Source of the DNA: Muribaculaceae bacterium | GTDB taxonomy: Bacteria > Bacteroidota > Bacteroidia > Bacteroidales > Muribaculaceae | Length of the DNA stretch: 49,763 bases | Assembly: GCA_017443765.1 (NCBI GenBank) | Contig: JAFSYB010000112.1 | Coordinates: 1 to 49,763, forward strand | Direction: 5' to 3' | Shown: piece by piece, positions 1-7,950 of the stretch | How the letters are laid out: every line of letters starts with the position of its first letter | How positions within the stretch are numbered: the first letter of the stretch is position 1 | Made by a program: the position numbers and the translations under genes | The notes under the pieces: model-generated | What the model saw: the letters and a program-made list of their open reading frames with translations, nothing else | What the model was told of the DNA's origin: nothing | Databases searched by the model: none

Positions 1-366
1 AAGGCCAGGAACCGCGAGCTGGAGAGCCAGTCCGGCGCCGCCGCCGTGAATTATGCCCCCGTGCAGCAGCCCACGGGCGTGGATGCGCTGCTCGCCGGCC
101 GCACTGCCGAGGTGCTGGGTCAGAACGACCCCAACCCGTTCTCGGCCGACACACGGATTGCCTACAACCTGCCCGATGGGACGCAGACGGCGGCCATCTA
201 CATCTATGACCTGCAGGGCAAGCAGGTCATGCAGCTGCCCGTCACCGAGCCGGATGCCGGCAGCGTGACCCTGCACGGCGGCAATTTGCCAGCTGGCATG
301 TACATATACAGCCTCATTGCCGACGGCAAGGAGCTGGCAAGCCGCAAGATGATTCTCACAAAATAA
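1..366 (+). CDS. C-terminal end of a T9SS-secreted protein (5' partial)
   Basis: The reading frame is open from the first base, so the gene starts before the window; 121 codons are visible. The first 15 residues are charged and look like the end of a coiled coil (ARNRELESQ). Residues from about 40 onward form a type A T9SS sorting domain: NPF near its start, a hydrophobic strand with YDLQGKQV, GNLPAGMYIYSL, and a basic ending RKMILTK. Such domains direct outer-membrane export by the Por/T9SS machinery and are usually cleaved on attachment to the surface. A coiled coil directly before this tail is common in Bacteroidota tail-fibre/S74-chaperone-type proteins, but that part is outside the window, so the body's function is unknown. 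The protease gene at 394 follows after only 27 bases with no visible promoter, so the two may share a transcript. Confidence 0.85.
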   Translation, partial: KARNRELESQSGAAAVNYAPVQQPTGVDALLAGRTAEVLGQNDPNPFSADTRIAYNLPDGTQTAAIYIYDLQGKQVMQLPVTEPDAGSVTLHGGNLPAGMYIYSLIADGKELASRKMILTK

Positions 367-393
367 AACAAACACTGTAACAACTCTTTCATC

Positions 394-2796
394 ATGAGAT
401 TGCCAACAAGAATACTCTATTTTTTCTGGCCAGTATTTTTAATTCCCATGCTGGCATGGGGTCAGATTACACATAGTGAGTCTTTTAATGATGTGACATG
501 GTCATATCAGGATACCACTATCAGCGGTCAGAAATACAGATTATATTCTGGTACTGGCTTGGAAAATGATTACCAACCCGGTTTTCCTCAGATGCCAGTA
601 AGAATCCTGTCATTCTCGGTTCCGTACAATGCGACCAACATATGTGTAAATGCGGTAAACACTTCAGGCGTGACCTCCAACGTCAATAATTTTCAGATTC
701 TTCCAGCTCCCGAAATTGTATCGTTTGAGGACTATGATGTCACAAACACTTACATCCCTGACAGTGTGATATACCACACGAATGCATTCTATCCTGTCGC
801 TGCAAGAAAACTTCGTGAGGGTATGCATATGGGTGAGAATCATTTTGTGACGGTTGCGGTTGCGCCCCTTCAGTTCAATCCTGTCACCAGAAAAGTCAGG
901 CTTAACACAAGCGTGTCGTTCTCGATAACCTACCAACAGGAAGACAGTGTCATCTCTTATTTATTATTGTGTGCAGACACGTTGATGCGCCAGCGTGCAT
1001 GGGGAGAACTTGCGGCAATGGTAACAAACCCCAATGATGTTCAGGCTAATGCTCTGAGCCAGTCGGCTGTCGAATCGATTTACGCTCAAAATAATCTGGG
1101 TGCAGGAGAAGACTGCGTTTACATGATTGTCACTCCACAATCACTGGCTCATGCTTACCGCCGAATTTTGGCATTAAAGCGACAGAAAGGCATCTCGGCT
1201 GGGATTCGTTGCATTGAAGACATACTATCTGACCAGCGTGTTCAATTCGGTGATTCAGTGCCTGGTGCGCCTTTCACCATCACTGATGATGCCGGCAAGC
1301 TCAGGCAGTATCTCAGGCTAAGCTACCAATCCAATAAAACGCGATATGTTTTATTGGGCGGCTATGGGGTGCCAGTACGAACTGGTTACCACGGCGATGT
1401 TTTCAAAAATGGAGTTAAACATGTACCCACGGATCTCTATTTCAGTGATCTTCAGACCAATTGGAACAACAACAACAATGGCGATTACGGTGAGTACACT
1501 GAGTACATAGACAGCATTTATAGGTTTGATTCAAATTCATCGTTGATGGTGGGGCGACTGATGGCCAAAATGGAAAGCGAAGTTAACCATTACACTGACA
1601 AACTGCTGTTGTACGAGCTTAATCCAGGCGGGAAAAATAAAAATGGGGCATATCTGAACCACGCCCACATCTTTGAGGGGCTAAAGGGGGGCAATGCCCA
1701 AAGTATGGGTGCTTATATGGATATGTTCTCTCAAGTTGCTTATACCATAGAATGGTCAGACTCATTTGGATATTACCCAACGGGATCCGATGTGATAAAC
1801 TCACTGAACTCCATGCCATGCGGATACGTGAGTCTTATGGGACATGGCTCACCTATGCAATTGACCACGAATTCGTTGAACAATGTGTGGCATCACACAA
1901 TTTCAACATTGGAGTCGGTGGCCTCCGAGCCAGGCAGCGGCCTGGATTGCCTTACCAACAAAGGCCGCCCCTTTGTGGGGTACTCTCAAGGATGCAGTAC
2001 GATACCATTTAATGACTGGCCAAATCCCAACTCCAGCCGGCCGCATATGCGCCAATACAACATTGGGCAGTCACTCACACTGGGAAAGGATTATGGAGCT
2101 GTGGCATTCTTTGGGAATACAGCCTCGGGCATTCTGCATTACACCGACAAGTTGGAGCAAAGGTTTCCGTTGGTCTATGGCAATTATTATCAATTTGGCC
2201 AACTCATGACACAAATAAGACTGGAATATATAAAGAGCACTACTCAAACAGAATTGGGAAAGCAAAACTATCCACTGTATACAATCATGACTCACAACCT
2301 AATGGGGGATCCAGAATGCCCAATGCGCACAAAGAATCCATATGAGTTTGGTGATATTATGGTAACGAGAACGAACAATGGGATTTCTATCAGTGGCCTG
2401 CCATCCAATACAATAATCGGCTGTTGTGACAATGAGGGAACCACATTGCAATATGGCGTACCAAACACAGGAGAATCATCTGTGTCATTGAACGTCTCAC
2501 CCAATAGCACAGTGATGGTATATGACGGCAGCAAGGTGTACAAGAATAACCTCACGCAACACATTCCCTACATCGCCCCGCTGTTGTTGCAGAACACCAC
2601 CATCGGCAACTCGCAGTATGTGATTGCCAACGATGTGGTGGCTGGCAACCATGTGGACATTGGCCGCACAGCGGGTGACGTGACCATCTCCGCCGGCGTG
2701 GAATATGAGATTGAGCACAAGGGTACGGTCACACTCAACCGTGGCTTCAAAGTGGAAAAGGGAGCGACATTCAGCGTCAGGCAAAGTGTGTTTTGA
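394..2796 (+). CDS. Gingipain-like C25 family cysteine peptidase, secreted
   Basis: 800 residues with a signal peptide (about 1-24, ending AWGQ). The central part matches the peptidase C25 (gingipain) fold: the GHG motif puts the catalytic His at about residue 484 (LMGHGS), and the nucleophile Cys is about residue 534 in SQGCSTIPF, followed by a conserved GAVAFFGNT segment. C25 enzymes are exported cysteine proteases that degrade host or dietary protein or mature other surface proteins. The N-terminal 200 residues resemble a gingipain-type propeptide. The last 75 residues form a beta-rich tail with V.I..GV.YEIE..G.V.L..GF.VEKGA.F, resembling the coathanger-stack C-terminal module of Bacteroidota secreted proteins rather than the type A tail seen at 1-366. 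The body is visibly AT-richer than the tail. Family assignment is firm; substrate is unknown. Confidence 0.88.
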   Translation: MRLPTRILYFFWPVFLIPMLAWGQITHSESFNDVTWSYQDTTISGQKYRLYSGTGLENDYQPGFPQMPVRILSFSVPYNATNICVNAVNTSGVTSNVNNFQILPAPEIVSFEDYDVTNTYIPDSVIYHTNAFYPVAARKLREGMHMGENHFVTVAVAPLQFNPVTRKVRLNTSVSFSITYQQEDSVISYLLLCADTLMRQRAWGELAAMVTNPNDVQANALSQSAVESIYAQNNLGAGEDCVYMIVTPQSLAHAYRRILALKRQKGISAGIRCIEDILSDQRVQFGDSVPGAPFTITDDAGKLRQYLRLSYQSNKTRYVLLGGYGVPVRTGYHGDVFKNGVKHVPTDLYFSDLQTNWNNNNNGDYGEYTEYIDSIYRFDSNSSLMVGRLMAKMESEVNHYTDKLLLYELNPGGKNKNGAYLNHAHIFEGLKGGNAQSMGAYMDMFSQVAYTIEWSDSFGYYPTGSDVINSLNSMPCGYVSLMGHGSPMQLTTNSLNNVWHHTISTLESVASEPGSGLDCLTNKGRPFVGYSQGCSTIPFNDWPNPNSSRPHMRQYNIGQSLTLGKDYGAVAFFGNTASGILHYTDKLEQRFPLVYGNYYQFGQLMTQIRLEYIKSTTQTELGKQNYPLYTIMTHNLMGDPECPMRTKNPYEFGDIMVTRTNNGISISGLPSNTIIGCCDNEGTTLQYGVPNTGESSVSLNVSPNSTVMVYDGSKVYKNNLTQHIPYIAPLLLQNTTIGNSQYVIANDVVAGNHVDIGRTAGDVTISAGVEYEIEHKGTVTLNRGFKVEKGATFSVRQSVF

Positions 2797-2801
2797 AAGT
2801 T

Positions 2802-2837
2802 AATATGCAAGGATTTCCACGGAAATCCTTGCATATT
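2802..2837. promoter_or_regulatory. Perfect 17-bp inverted repeat overlapping a promoter
   Basis: AATATGCAAGGATTTCC at 2802-2818 and its exact reverse complement at 2821-2837 are separated by 2 bases. The right arm contains the -33 TTG of the promoter for the dockerin gene at 2887. It could terminate the protease gene upstream (though no clear T-run follows), act as an operator, or both. A closely related palindrome sits at the same place before the related gene at 5287. Confidence 0.7.
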
Positions 2838-2859
2838 TGGAATAACTTCATTAATTTTG
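2829..2859 (+). promoter_or_regulatory. Bacteroidota promoter for the dockerin gene at 2887
   Basis: -33 TTG at 2829-2831, a 20-base spacer, and -7 TAATTTTG at 2852-2859. This fits the phylum consensus (TTG, 19-21 bases, TAnnTTTG). Its position argues for the ATG at 2887 rather than the upstream in-frame TTG at 2857, which lies inside the -7 box. Confidence 0.8.
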
Positions 2860-2886
2860 CAACATCATCAAACATTGTTTTATACT

Positions 2887-3858
2887 ATGCAACAAATCTA
2901 TTGTTTATTGCTCGCTCTACTTTGCGTTTATGGCTTGAAGGCCAGTGACGACTACCTTCCGCTGGTTCGCGAGGGGGTGAAATGGGTGTATGCCGAATCG
3001 GCGTCGTTTTGTGTTCACTATGAAGATAGAGGCGAGGTGCCTCACGCCTACACAGAGCATCGGACTTACACCATCGAGTTTCGAGGCGACACCGTTATTG
3101 ACGGTCGTCGTTACAAGAAAGCGTTCCGCACCTCGGACATGGACTTGAACAGGTGGCCCGAGAACGCCGGCTATACCAGTGCGATGATTCCCGCCGCGTT
3201 TTTCCGTGAGGAGGCACAGCAGCGAGACAGCCATTACGTATACGCCATCCGGAATAAGGAAGTGCCACAGTATATGCCCAGTGACTATGATTATTTGTGG
3301 CCTCTTTTTGATGGCCTGGAGTTCAACGGTGAAAAATACATGTACGGCAAGGAATATTTGGCATATTATTTCCACGTCGATTTTAATACAGACTCTGTGG
3401 GGGAGGTGCTCATCGGCGGTAACAGTTGCACTGTGTACATATGGGCGAATCAGTACACCGAGGCCCGCATTGTCGAGGGCGTTGGTGCTCCAGATGCAGA
3501 TGGAGACCTAATCACACCATATTTGGTGAAACCTCATCCGGGCGAATACGACATACCGTCTACCCGCAATCGTCGTTCTGACAGTTATGTCTTGGATTGT
3601 GACAGCACCTGGGTCTATCTGCACCATCTGGAGGATGCCGATGGCCACATCATCTTCAAGGGGCCGGCATTTGACGACGGCATGGCCCCGGCCGACTTCG
3701 ACCGCAGCGGCGCGGTGGACATCGACGACCTGAACCAGTGCATCAACCGCCTGCTGGCCTCCGAAAGCGTGGATGTGACGTGCGACGTGACCGGCGACGG
3801 CCGTGTGGACATCGACGATGTGAACGCCGTCATCAAAGCACTGCTTAAGAAACAATAA
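2887..3858 (+). CDS. Secreted protein of unknown function with C-terminal dockerin
   Basis: 323 residues from ATG 2887, chosen because the -7 promoter box ends at 2859. A signal peptide spans about residues 1-19 (QQIYCLLLALLCVYGLKA). The body starts with DDYLPLVREGVKWVY, a pattern shared with the broken gene at 5287, and has no family I recognise. The last 60 residues are a type I dockerin with two Ca2+-binding loops: DFDRSGAVDIDD, then DVTGDGRVDIDD, each followed by a helix (LNQCINRLL, VNAVIKALL). Dockerins bind cohesins in cellulosome-like complexes, though their partners in Bacteroidota are poorly defined. The cohesin-like gene at 3927 follows after 68 bases. The body is AT-rich (25 G/C in the 60 bases from 3301), but the dockerin is very GC-rich (45 G/C in the 60 bases from 3661), suggesting a module junction. 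Confidence 0.8.
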   Translation: MQQIYCLLLALLCVYGLKASDDYLPLVREGVKWVYAESASFCVHYEDRGEVPHAYTEHRTYTIEFRGDTVIDGRRYKKAFRTSDMDLNRWPENAGYTSAMIPAAFFREEAQQRDSHYVYAIRNKEVPQYMPSDYDYLWPLFDGLEFNGEKYMYGKEYLAYYFHVDFNTDSVGEVLIGGNSCTVYIWANQYTEARIVEGVGAPDADGDLITPYLVKPHPGEYDIPSTRNRRSDSYVLDCDSTWVYLHHLEDADGHIIFKGPAFDDGMAPADFDRSGAVDIDDLNQCINRLLASESVDVTCDVTGDGRVDIDDVNAVIKALLKKQ

Positions 3859-3926
3859 GCAAAGCGGGGCTTATGCCCCCTGCCATGCAGTAATGAACAG
3901 TTATCAACACTTTAAACCCAACGATT

Positions 3927-4733
3927 ATGAAACAGAATTTCAACCGAATGCTGTCGGCCGCGCTGTTTGTGGCCGCAGTCCTGACCGGCCAAAACACGAC
4001 GGCCGTGGAATATGTCGATGACAAGGTTTTCATCGAGGACTTCAGCATCGCCCCGGGCCAGACCATGCCACTGACCCTGTGGATGGACAACACGTGCACC
4101 TGGGTGTACGCCTTCCCCATCATGGAATTGCCCAATGGCCTTGTGCTGGAGAAGATCAACCCCGACGAGCTCGACACCGAGCATTTCACCATTCTCTATG
4201 TGAACAACCAGACTCCGAACTGGCTGAATGCCAGAGAGTATGTGGCACTGTCGACCGAGTTTACCGACCCGAGATACAGGGACGAGGAGTACTATGAATG
4301 GCTGTCCTGTCAGCAAAAGGATTACGGCGAGGACTTGGAAACGTATGCAGCCGTTTGGGTGAAATACGAGAGAAACACTGTTTACGGGCAAATCGAGAGC
4401 GACGATGCGAATGTGCATTACGGAAAGTACCGGTTGTTGCAATGCCAAGTGCGGGCCACCGAAGAACTGGCCAGCGAGTCGGTGATAACCACACGCGTGG
4501 GATTTATCGGCAACCAAAGCAAGTTTTACGTGGGCCAGGAGGTGAACAACCAATTCGACGGCACGCCCACGGAGTGCCGTGTGCGGCGGGTGGACGCCCC
4601 GAGTGCTGTGTCCGACATCCAGGCCGCCGGCGGTCGCGGCGACGGCGTGTACTACAACCTGCTCGGCCAGCCCGTGGCCAACCCCGCCCCGGGCATCTAC
4701 ATCCGCGACGGCAAGAAGGTCCTGGTCAAGTGA
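3927..4733 (+). CDS. Secreted cohesin-like protein with short surface-sorting tail
   Basis: 268 residues with a signal peptide (about 1-26, NRMLSAALFVAAVLTG). The mature start IEDFSIAPGQTMPLTLWMDN, followed by a strand with MELPNGLVLEKI, resembles the opening strands of cohesin-type beta-sandwich domains (G..VPL.L, then a hydrophobic strand with LP.G). This resemblance is by eye only. Residues 230-268 hold a linker and the tail YYNLLGQPVANPAPGIYIRD followed by GKKVLVK, the short C-terminal motif found on many Bacteroidales secreted proteins and thought to direct T9SS-type export or anchoring. It lies 68 bases after a dockerin gene in the same orientation, so co-transcription is likely. A long strand-symmetric hairpin follows at 4808. 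Function is unproven. Confidence 0.72.
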   Translation: MKQNFNRMLSAALFVAAVLTGQNTTAVEYVDDKVFIEDFSIAPGQTMPLTLWMDNTCTWVYAFPIMELPNGLVLEKINPDELDTEHFTILYVNNQTPNWLNAREYVALSTEFTDPRYRDEEYYEWLSCQQKDYGEDLETYAAVWVKYERNTVYGQIESDDANVHYGKYRLLQCQVRATEELASESVITTRVGFIGNQSKFYVGQEVNNQFDGTPTECRVRRVDAPSAVSDIQAAGGRGDGVYYNLLGQPVANPAPGIYIRDGKKVLVK

Positions 4734-4807
4734 CCGTGCACTTGCTCGCGCCCGGCCTGGGGCTGAACCCGCACCGTGAAGCGTAGGCCGCAGGTCTGCG
4801 AAGTGAA

Positions 4808-4852
4808 TAACCCCACGGCACACGCATCGATGATGTGTGTGGCGTGGGGTTA
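4808..4852 (+). terminator. Long hairpin, probable terminator after the 3927 gene
   Basis: Arms 4808-4828 and 4832-4852 pair over 19 of 21 positions around a 3-base loop. It lies 75 bases after the stop codon of the cohesin-like gene. No strong T-run follows, so termination is inferred from position and stem strength. Confidence 0.6.
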
Positions 4853-5199
4853 GTGATGCCTCCCACGGCGGGGTCTCGAAGAGGTCCAACTACAGTGTAG
4901 CAGGGTGAGGGTGATTCTTAATGCGAATTGCACGAATTATGCGGATTAAAAGGACGCCTGTGTGTCGCGGCGCCCTGCGGGCGGAACCACGTAGTGCTCG
5001 CGACCGAACGGGAGCCCGAAGGGCAAGCGCAGCGCAGCAAATTTATCAGAATTGGTTTCAAAATTTTCACAGCGGAAAGTTTCGTTGGCGCTGTAACGTT
5101 TTGAGTGGGTGATTTTCAATGCGAATTGCACGAATTAGGCGAGTTTTAGGGAAGCTACCCATGCTATCCATTTTAGAGTTATTATTGATGCGGCAAGAC
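4853..5199. repeat. Gene-free stretch made of dispersed repeat modules
   Basis: I see no gene between 4734 and 5286. The stretch is a mosaic of modules found elsewhere in the window: a variant of the palindrome CCTCGAAGAGG at 4874-4884; AATGCGAATTGCACGAATT at 4920-4938 and again at 5118-5136; an inverted copy of part of the 75-bp unit of 18359 (about 4983-5016); and a block at 5039-5112 nearly identical to 18529-18602. The open frame at 4921-5112 has no family resemblance and runs across these repeats, so it is not called a gene. Confidence 0.75.
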
Positions 5200-5237
5200 A
5201 AATATGCAAGATTTTTTTAAAATAATCTTGCATATTT
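5200..5237. promoter_or_regulatory. 14-bp inverted repeat overlapping a promoter
   Basis: AAATATGCAAGATT at 5200-5213 is exactly complementary to 5224-5237, with a 10-base T/A-rich centre. The right arm contains the -33 TTG (5228-5230). The arms share ATATGCAAG/CTTGCATAT with the palindrome at 2802-2837, which sits at the same place before the related dockerin gene. Confidence 0.65.
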
Positions 5238-5258
5238 GAGATTAATGCTGTAATTTTG
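5228..5258 (+). promoter_or_regulatory. Bacteroidota promoter for the broken dockerin gene
   Basis: -33 TTG at 5228-5230, 20-base spacer, -7 TAATTTTG at 5251-5258. Same geometry and nearly the same bases as the promoter at 2829-2859. Confidence 0.78.
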
Positions 5259-5286
5259 CAGCGTTAACCAACAAATACAAAGAATT

Positions 5287-6135
5287 ATGAAACAGTTATA
5301 TTGTTTATTGCTTGCGATTCTATGCAGCGTGGGGGCTTGGGCAGTGGAGGACGACTACCTGCCGATAGTGCGCGAGGGGGTGAAGTGGAACTACTTGTTT
5401 TTTTAGGTAAACTCCATTGACGCGCAAGACTTCGACCTTTATCACCAATACTCCCTTACTTTCGCCGGTGACACTGTCATTAATGGCAAAGCATACGAGA
5501 AGTGCTTCTGTTTGTTTGGCGACGACGCTTATTTAGTGGCTTTTGTGCGCGAGATGGACAAGGTGGTCTATGGAATTCGGTGTGAGTTTGGCAATCAAAA
5601 ACTCAAGCAAGACCACCATTTAGACGTGGCGCCGATGCTTTCGCCCGGTAGCGACGGCAGTTTGTGGTACAACATTAGTCCGTACCTGCCGTGGGAAACC
5701 CGTGATGGCGAGGTCGCGATGTACGACTTCAATCAAACCGTCAGCTCCCCGGAATGTGGTGTTATTGAGGTGCACGGCACCAAGAGGCGGGTATTTGGAG
5801 ATTGGATTATCGAGGGGATTGGCCCGTGTGTGGGCGAGGGCAACCTCCTGCACCCCACCGATGAGCTTACCACCAACACCGACCCGCACACTGTGGGCCT
5901 GGTATCGGTCACGTTGGCCGACGGCACGCTGGAATATGCCGGCAGTGCCTATGCCCTTGCGCATCCGCATGACCTGAACCGCGACGGGGCGGTCGACATC
6001 GAGGACGTTGCCGCTGCCATCAATGCCATTCTGCTGCCGGGTCAAGCCCTGCTTGAAAACGACGCGACCGTCGACGGCCGCGTGGACATCGACGATGTGA
6101 ACGCCGTCATCAACGCACTGCTCGCAAAACCGTAA
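5287..6135 (+). pseudogene. Dockerin protein gene interrupted by in-frame TAG
   Basis: From ATG 5287 the frame reads a signal peptide (MKQLYCLLLAILCSVGAWA) and then DDYLPIVREGVKWNYLFF, matching the paralogue at 2887, before a TAG at 5404-5406 (codon 40). The same frame then stays open to 6135 and ends in a dockerin with two loops, DLNRDGAVDIED and DATVDGRVDIDD, so the break is a nonsense change and not a frameshift. The 243 codons after the TAG look well conserved, which means a recent loss, a sequencing error next to the T7 run, or readthrough. Without the TAG the product would be a 282-residue secreted dockerin protein. A translation restart (for example TTG 5512) would lack a signal peptide. 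A strong terminator hairpin follows. Confidence 0.75.
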
Positions 6136-6161
6136 GTCTGCAGCAACGCCCGCACAGCGAA

Positions 6162-6206
6162 ACGCAGGCCGTGGGGGAGCCACATTGCTCCCCCCACGGC
6201 CTGCGT
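6162..6206. terminator. Strong hairpin between convergent genes
   Basis: Arms at 6162-6180 and 6187-6206 pair over 19 bp with one bulged C around loop CACATT. It lies 26 bases after the dockerin gene and 54 bases beyond the rtcB stop, so it could end transcription from both sides. Confidence 0.75.
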
Positions 6207-6260
6207 GGCACCAAGGCCTTTCGAGTTCTCCTGAAACAGTGCGTTGCGGTCGTAATCGGA

Positions 6261-7433
6261 TTACCCCTTGATGACGGCCACGGGTCGCAGGCGAGTGCCC
6301 ACGCGCACCAGGTCGTGCTCGTGGGCAATGACTTGCTCGATGTCCTTGTAGGCCGAGGCGGCCTCCTCCAGGTCGCGCTCGCTGCGGATGGCGTGGATGA
6401 TACCCTGCTCGTCGAGGCGGCGCACCTCGTCGGCCAGTGAGAGTGTGCTCACCGCCTGCTTGCGGCTCATCACACGGCCGGCTCCGTGCGAGCAGCTGCA
6501 AAACGAATCGGGGTTGCCCAGCCCCTCGACAATGTAGGAGGCTGTGCCCTGCGAGCCGGGAATGATGCCCGTAGTGCCCTCGCGCGCCAGCGTGGCACCC
6601 TTGCGGTGCACAATCACATTCTCGCCGAAGTGGAGTTCCAAGGCCGCGTAGTTGTGGGCGATGTTGATCATCGGCTCGAAGGTGATGCCCGGCAGTGCAT
6701 CGGCCAGAATGTCCTCGATGCGCTCCATCATCAGGCGGCGGTTGCACAGCGCAAACTCGATGCAATATTTCATCTCGTTCCAATAAGCTCCGAACTCTTT
6801 AGTTCCGCGTGGCAGGAACGGCAGCTGCAATTTGGGATCCACGCTCGAGTGCCACAGCACATTGAGCTTGGCGGCCAGGTTGTCGTAGTAGTCGCACACG
6901 CGCTTGCCCAGGTTGCGGCTGCCGCTGTGAATCATCACCCACAGCGTGTCCTGCTCGTCGCGCTGCAACTCAATGAAGTGGTTGCCGCCCCCCAGGGTGC
7001 CCACCTGGCGCAAGGCCGAGCGGTACTGCGAGCTCACCACTTTCAGCTCCGACACATCGAAGCCCTGCGGCATATAGGCCTCGTCTTGATCCTCATCGTG
7101 GTGCGTCATGCCCACGGGAATGCGCTCGCGGATGCTGCTCATCACCTGCTTGCGAAGCACGTCAACGGGAATGTCATCGACCTGCCAGCTGGTCTTCACG
7201 GCACACATTCCGCAGCCAATGTCCACGCCCACGGCGTTGGGCACCACCGCGTCGCGGCACGCCAGCACGCCGCCGATGGGCATCCCCATGCCCGCGTGCA
7301 CATCGGGCATGATGGCCAGGTGATGAAACAAAAACGGCAGCGAACACAGGTTGGCAATCTGCTCCATTGCACTCTCCTCAACACTGTCGGTCCAAATCTT
7401 AACCGGCACCTGGTTAATCATTTCTACTCGCAT
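6261..7433 (-). CDS. rtcB: RNA-splicing ligase RtcB
   Basis: 390 residues. RtcB joins RNA 2',3'-cyclic phosphate or 3'-phosphate ends to 5'-OH ends using GTP and Mn2+, in tRNA splicing or RNA repair. Visible family signatures are MPDVHAGMGMPIGGV near residue 43, the metal-binding Cys in VGVDIGCGMCAV, GGGNHFIELQ, HSGSRNLGKR and, near the C terminus, CSHGAGRVMSR containing the guanylylated-His region. Length suits the shorter bacterial RtcB group. No archease, prfH or rtcA gene lies next to it. It is convergent with the dockerin pseudogene and has its own -7 box at 7462-7469. Identification is secure; the physiological RNA substrate is not known. Confidence 0.95.
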   Translation of the reverse strand: MRVEMINQVPVKIWTDSVEESAMEQIANLCSLPFLFHHLAIMPDVHAGMGMPIGGVLACRDAVVPNAVGVDIGCGMCAVKTSWQVDDIPVDVLRKQVMSSIRERIPVGMTHHDEDQDEAYMPQGFDVSELKVVSSQYRSALRQVGTLGGGNHFIELQRDEQDTLWVMIHSGSRNLGKRVCDYYDNLAAKLNVLWHSSVDPKLQLPFLPRGTKEFGAYWNEMKYCIEFALCNRRLMMERIEDILADALPGITFEPMINIAHNYAALELHFGENVIVHRKGATLAREGTTGIIPGSQGTASYIVEGLGNPDSFCSCSHGAGRVMSRKQAVSTLSLADEVRRLDEQGIIHAIRSERDLEEAASAYKDIEQVIAHEHDLVRVGTRLRPVAVIKG

Positions 7434-7461
7434 AATTCTTTCTCTTCAGGTTTTCTGGGTG

Positions 7462-7469
7462 CAAAGTTA
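7462..7469 (-). promoter_or_regulatory. -7 box for rtcB
   Basis: TAACTTTG on the minus strand, 29 bases upstream of the rtcB ATG. No TTG stands at the usual 19-21 base spacing, so only the -7 half is supported. Confidence 0.55.
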
Positions 7470-7539
7470 CAACCATGTTTGCGCATTCTTTTTGCGTAGC
7501 CGCATATTTTTTTGCTCCAAGACGTTTTTTGGGGTAATT

Positions 7540-7880
7540 TGTAGCGTTTTGAGTGGGTGATACGCAATGCGAATTGCACGAATTGGGCGGATTTAAGGGA
7601 CATCTGTGTGTGTCGTGAGGATAGCGGCACCTCCTGCGGTCGAGCCTCGACGAGGGCCAACTAAGCGTGTCGCATGTGTGGTGCCGATACCGCTGAAGTT
7701 CCTCTTCGAGGCACACTTAGAGGCTTGTCGTCATGACCAAGCTGCGAGCCTCTTCGAGGCTCTTGCATGGTCTTTAACATGTAGCCGGGTCTTCGACCCG
7801 TCCGACCTCTTCGAGGTCATTGCCGGGCTATCGAAAGGCCCCGGTTCGGGCTGCGGCTCTTTTACTGCCGCACCATAAAA
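7540..7880. repeat. Gene-free stretch with dispersed and palindromic repeats
   Basis: No convincing gene lies between 7434 and 7950. The stretch holds the module preamble GCGTTTTGAGTGGGTGAT, the core AATGCGAATTGCACGAATT at 7566-7584, and four copies of the palindromic element CCTCTTCGAGG or its complement (7645-7655 with one change, 7701-7711, 7749-7759, 7806-7816). The open frame at 7606-7878 crosses these elements and has no recognisable protein features. Confidence 0.7.
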
Positions 7881-7893
7881 ATCACTGCAAGTT

Positions 7894-7924
7894 TTGCTTT
7901 TATGCTCGGTTTGCAGTAATTTTG
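7894..7924 (+). promoter_or_regulatory. Bacteroidota promoter for the WYL regulator
   Basis: -33 TTG at 7894-7896, 20-base spacer, -7 TAATTTTG at 7917-7924. The first ATG downstream (7951) is taken as the gene start. Confidence 0.75.
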
Positions 7925-7950
7925 CATCACAAATTCATAATCACCCGCCT

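Noticed and set aside
3912..4889. 325-codon minus-strand open frame opposite the cohesin-like gene
   Set aside because: It lies antisense to a gene with a signal peptide and family features, has no protein-like motifs and reflects high GC content.
4921..5112. 63-codon frame over the repeat block
   Set aside because: It crosses dispersed repeats and lacks conserved protein features.
7606..7878. 90-codon frame upstream of the WYL gene
   Set aside because: It runs through palindromic repeats; no start context or family.
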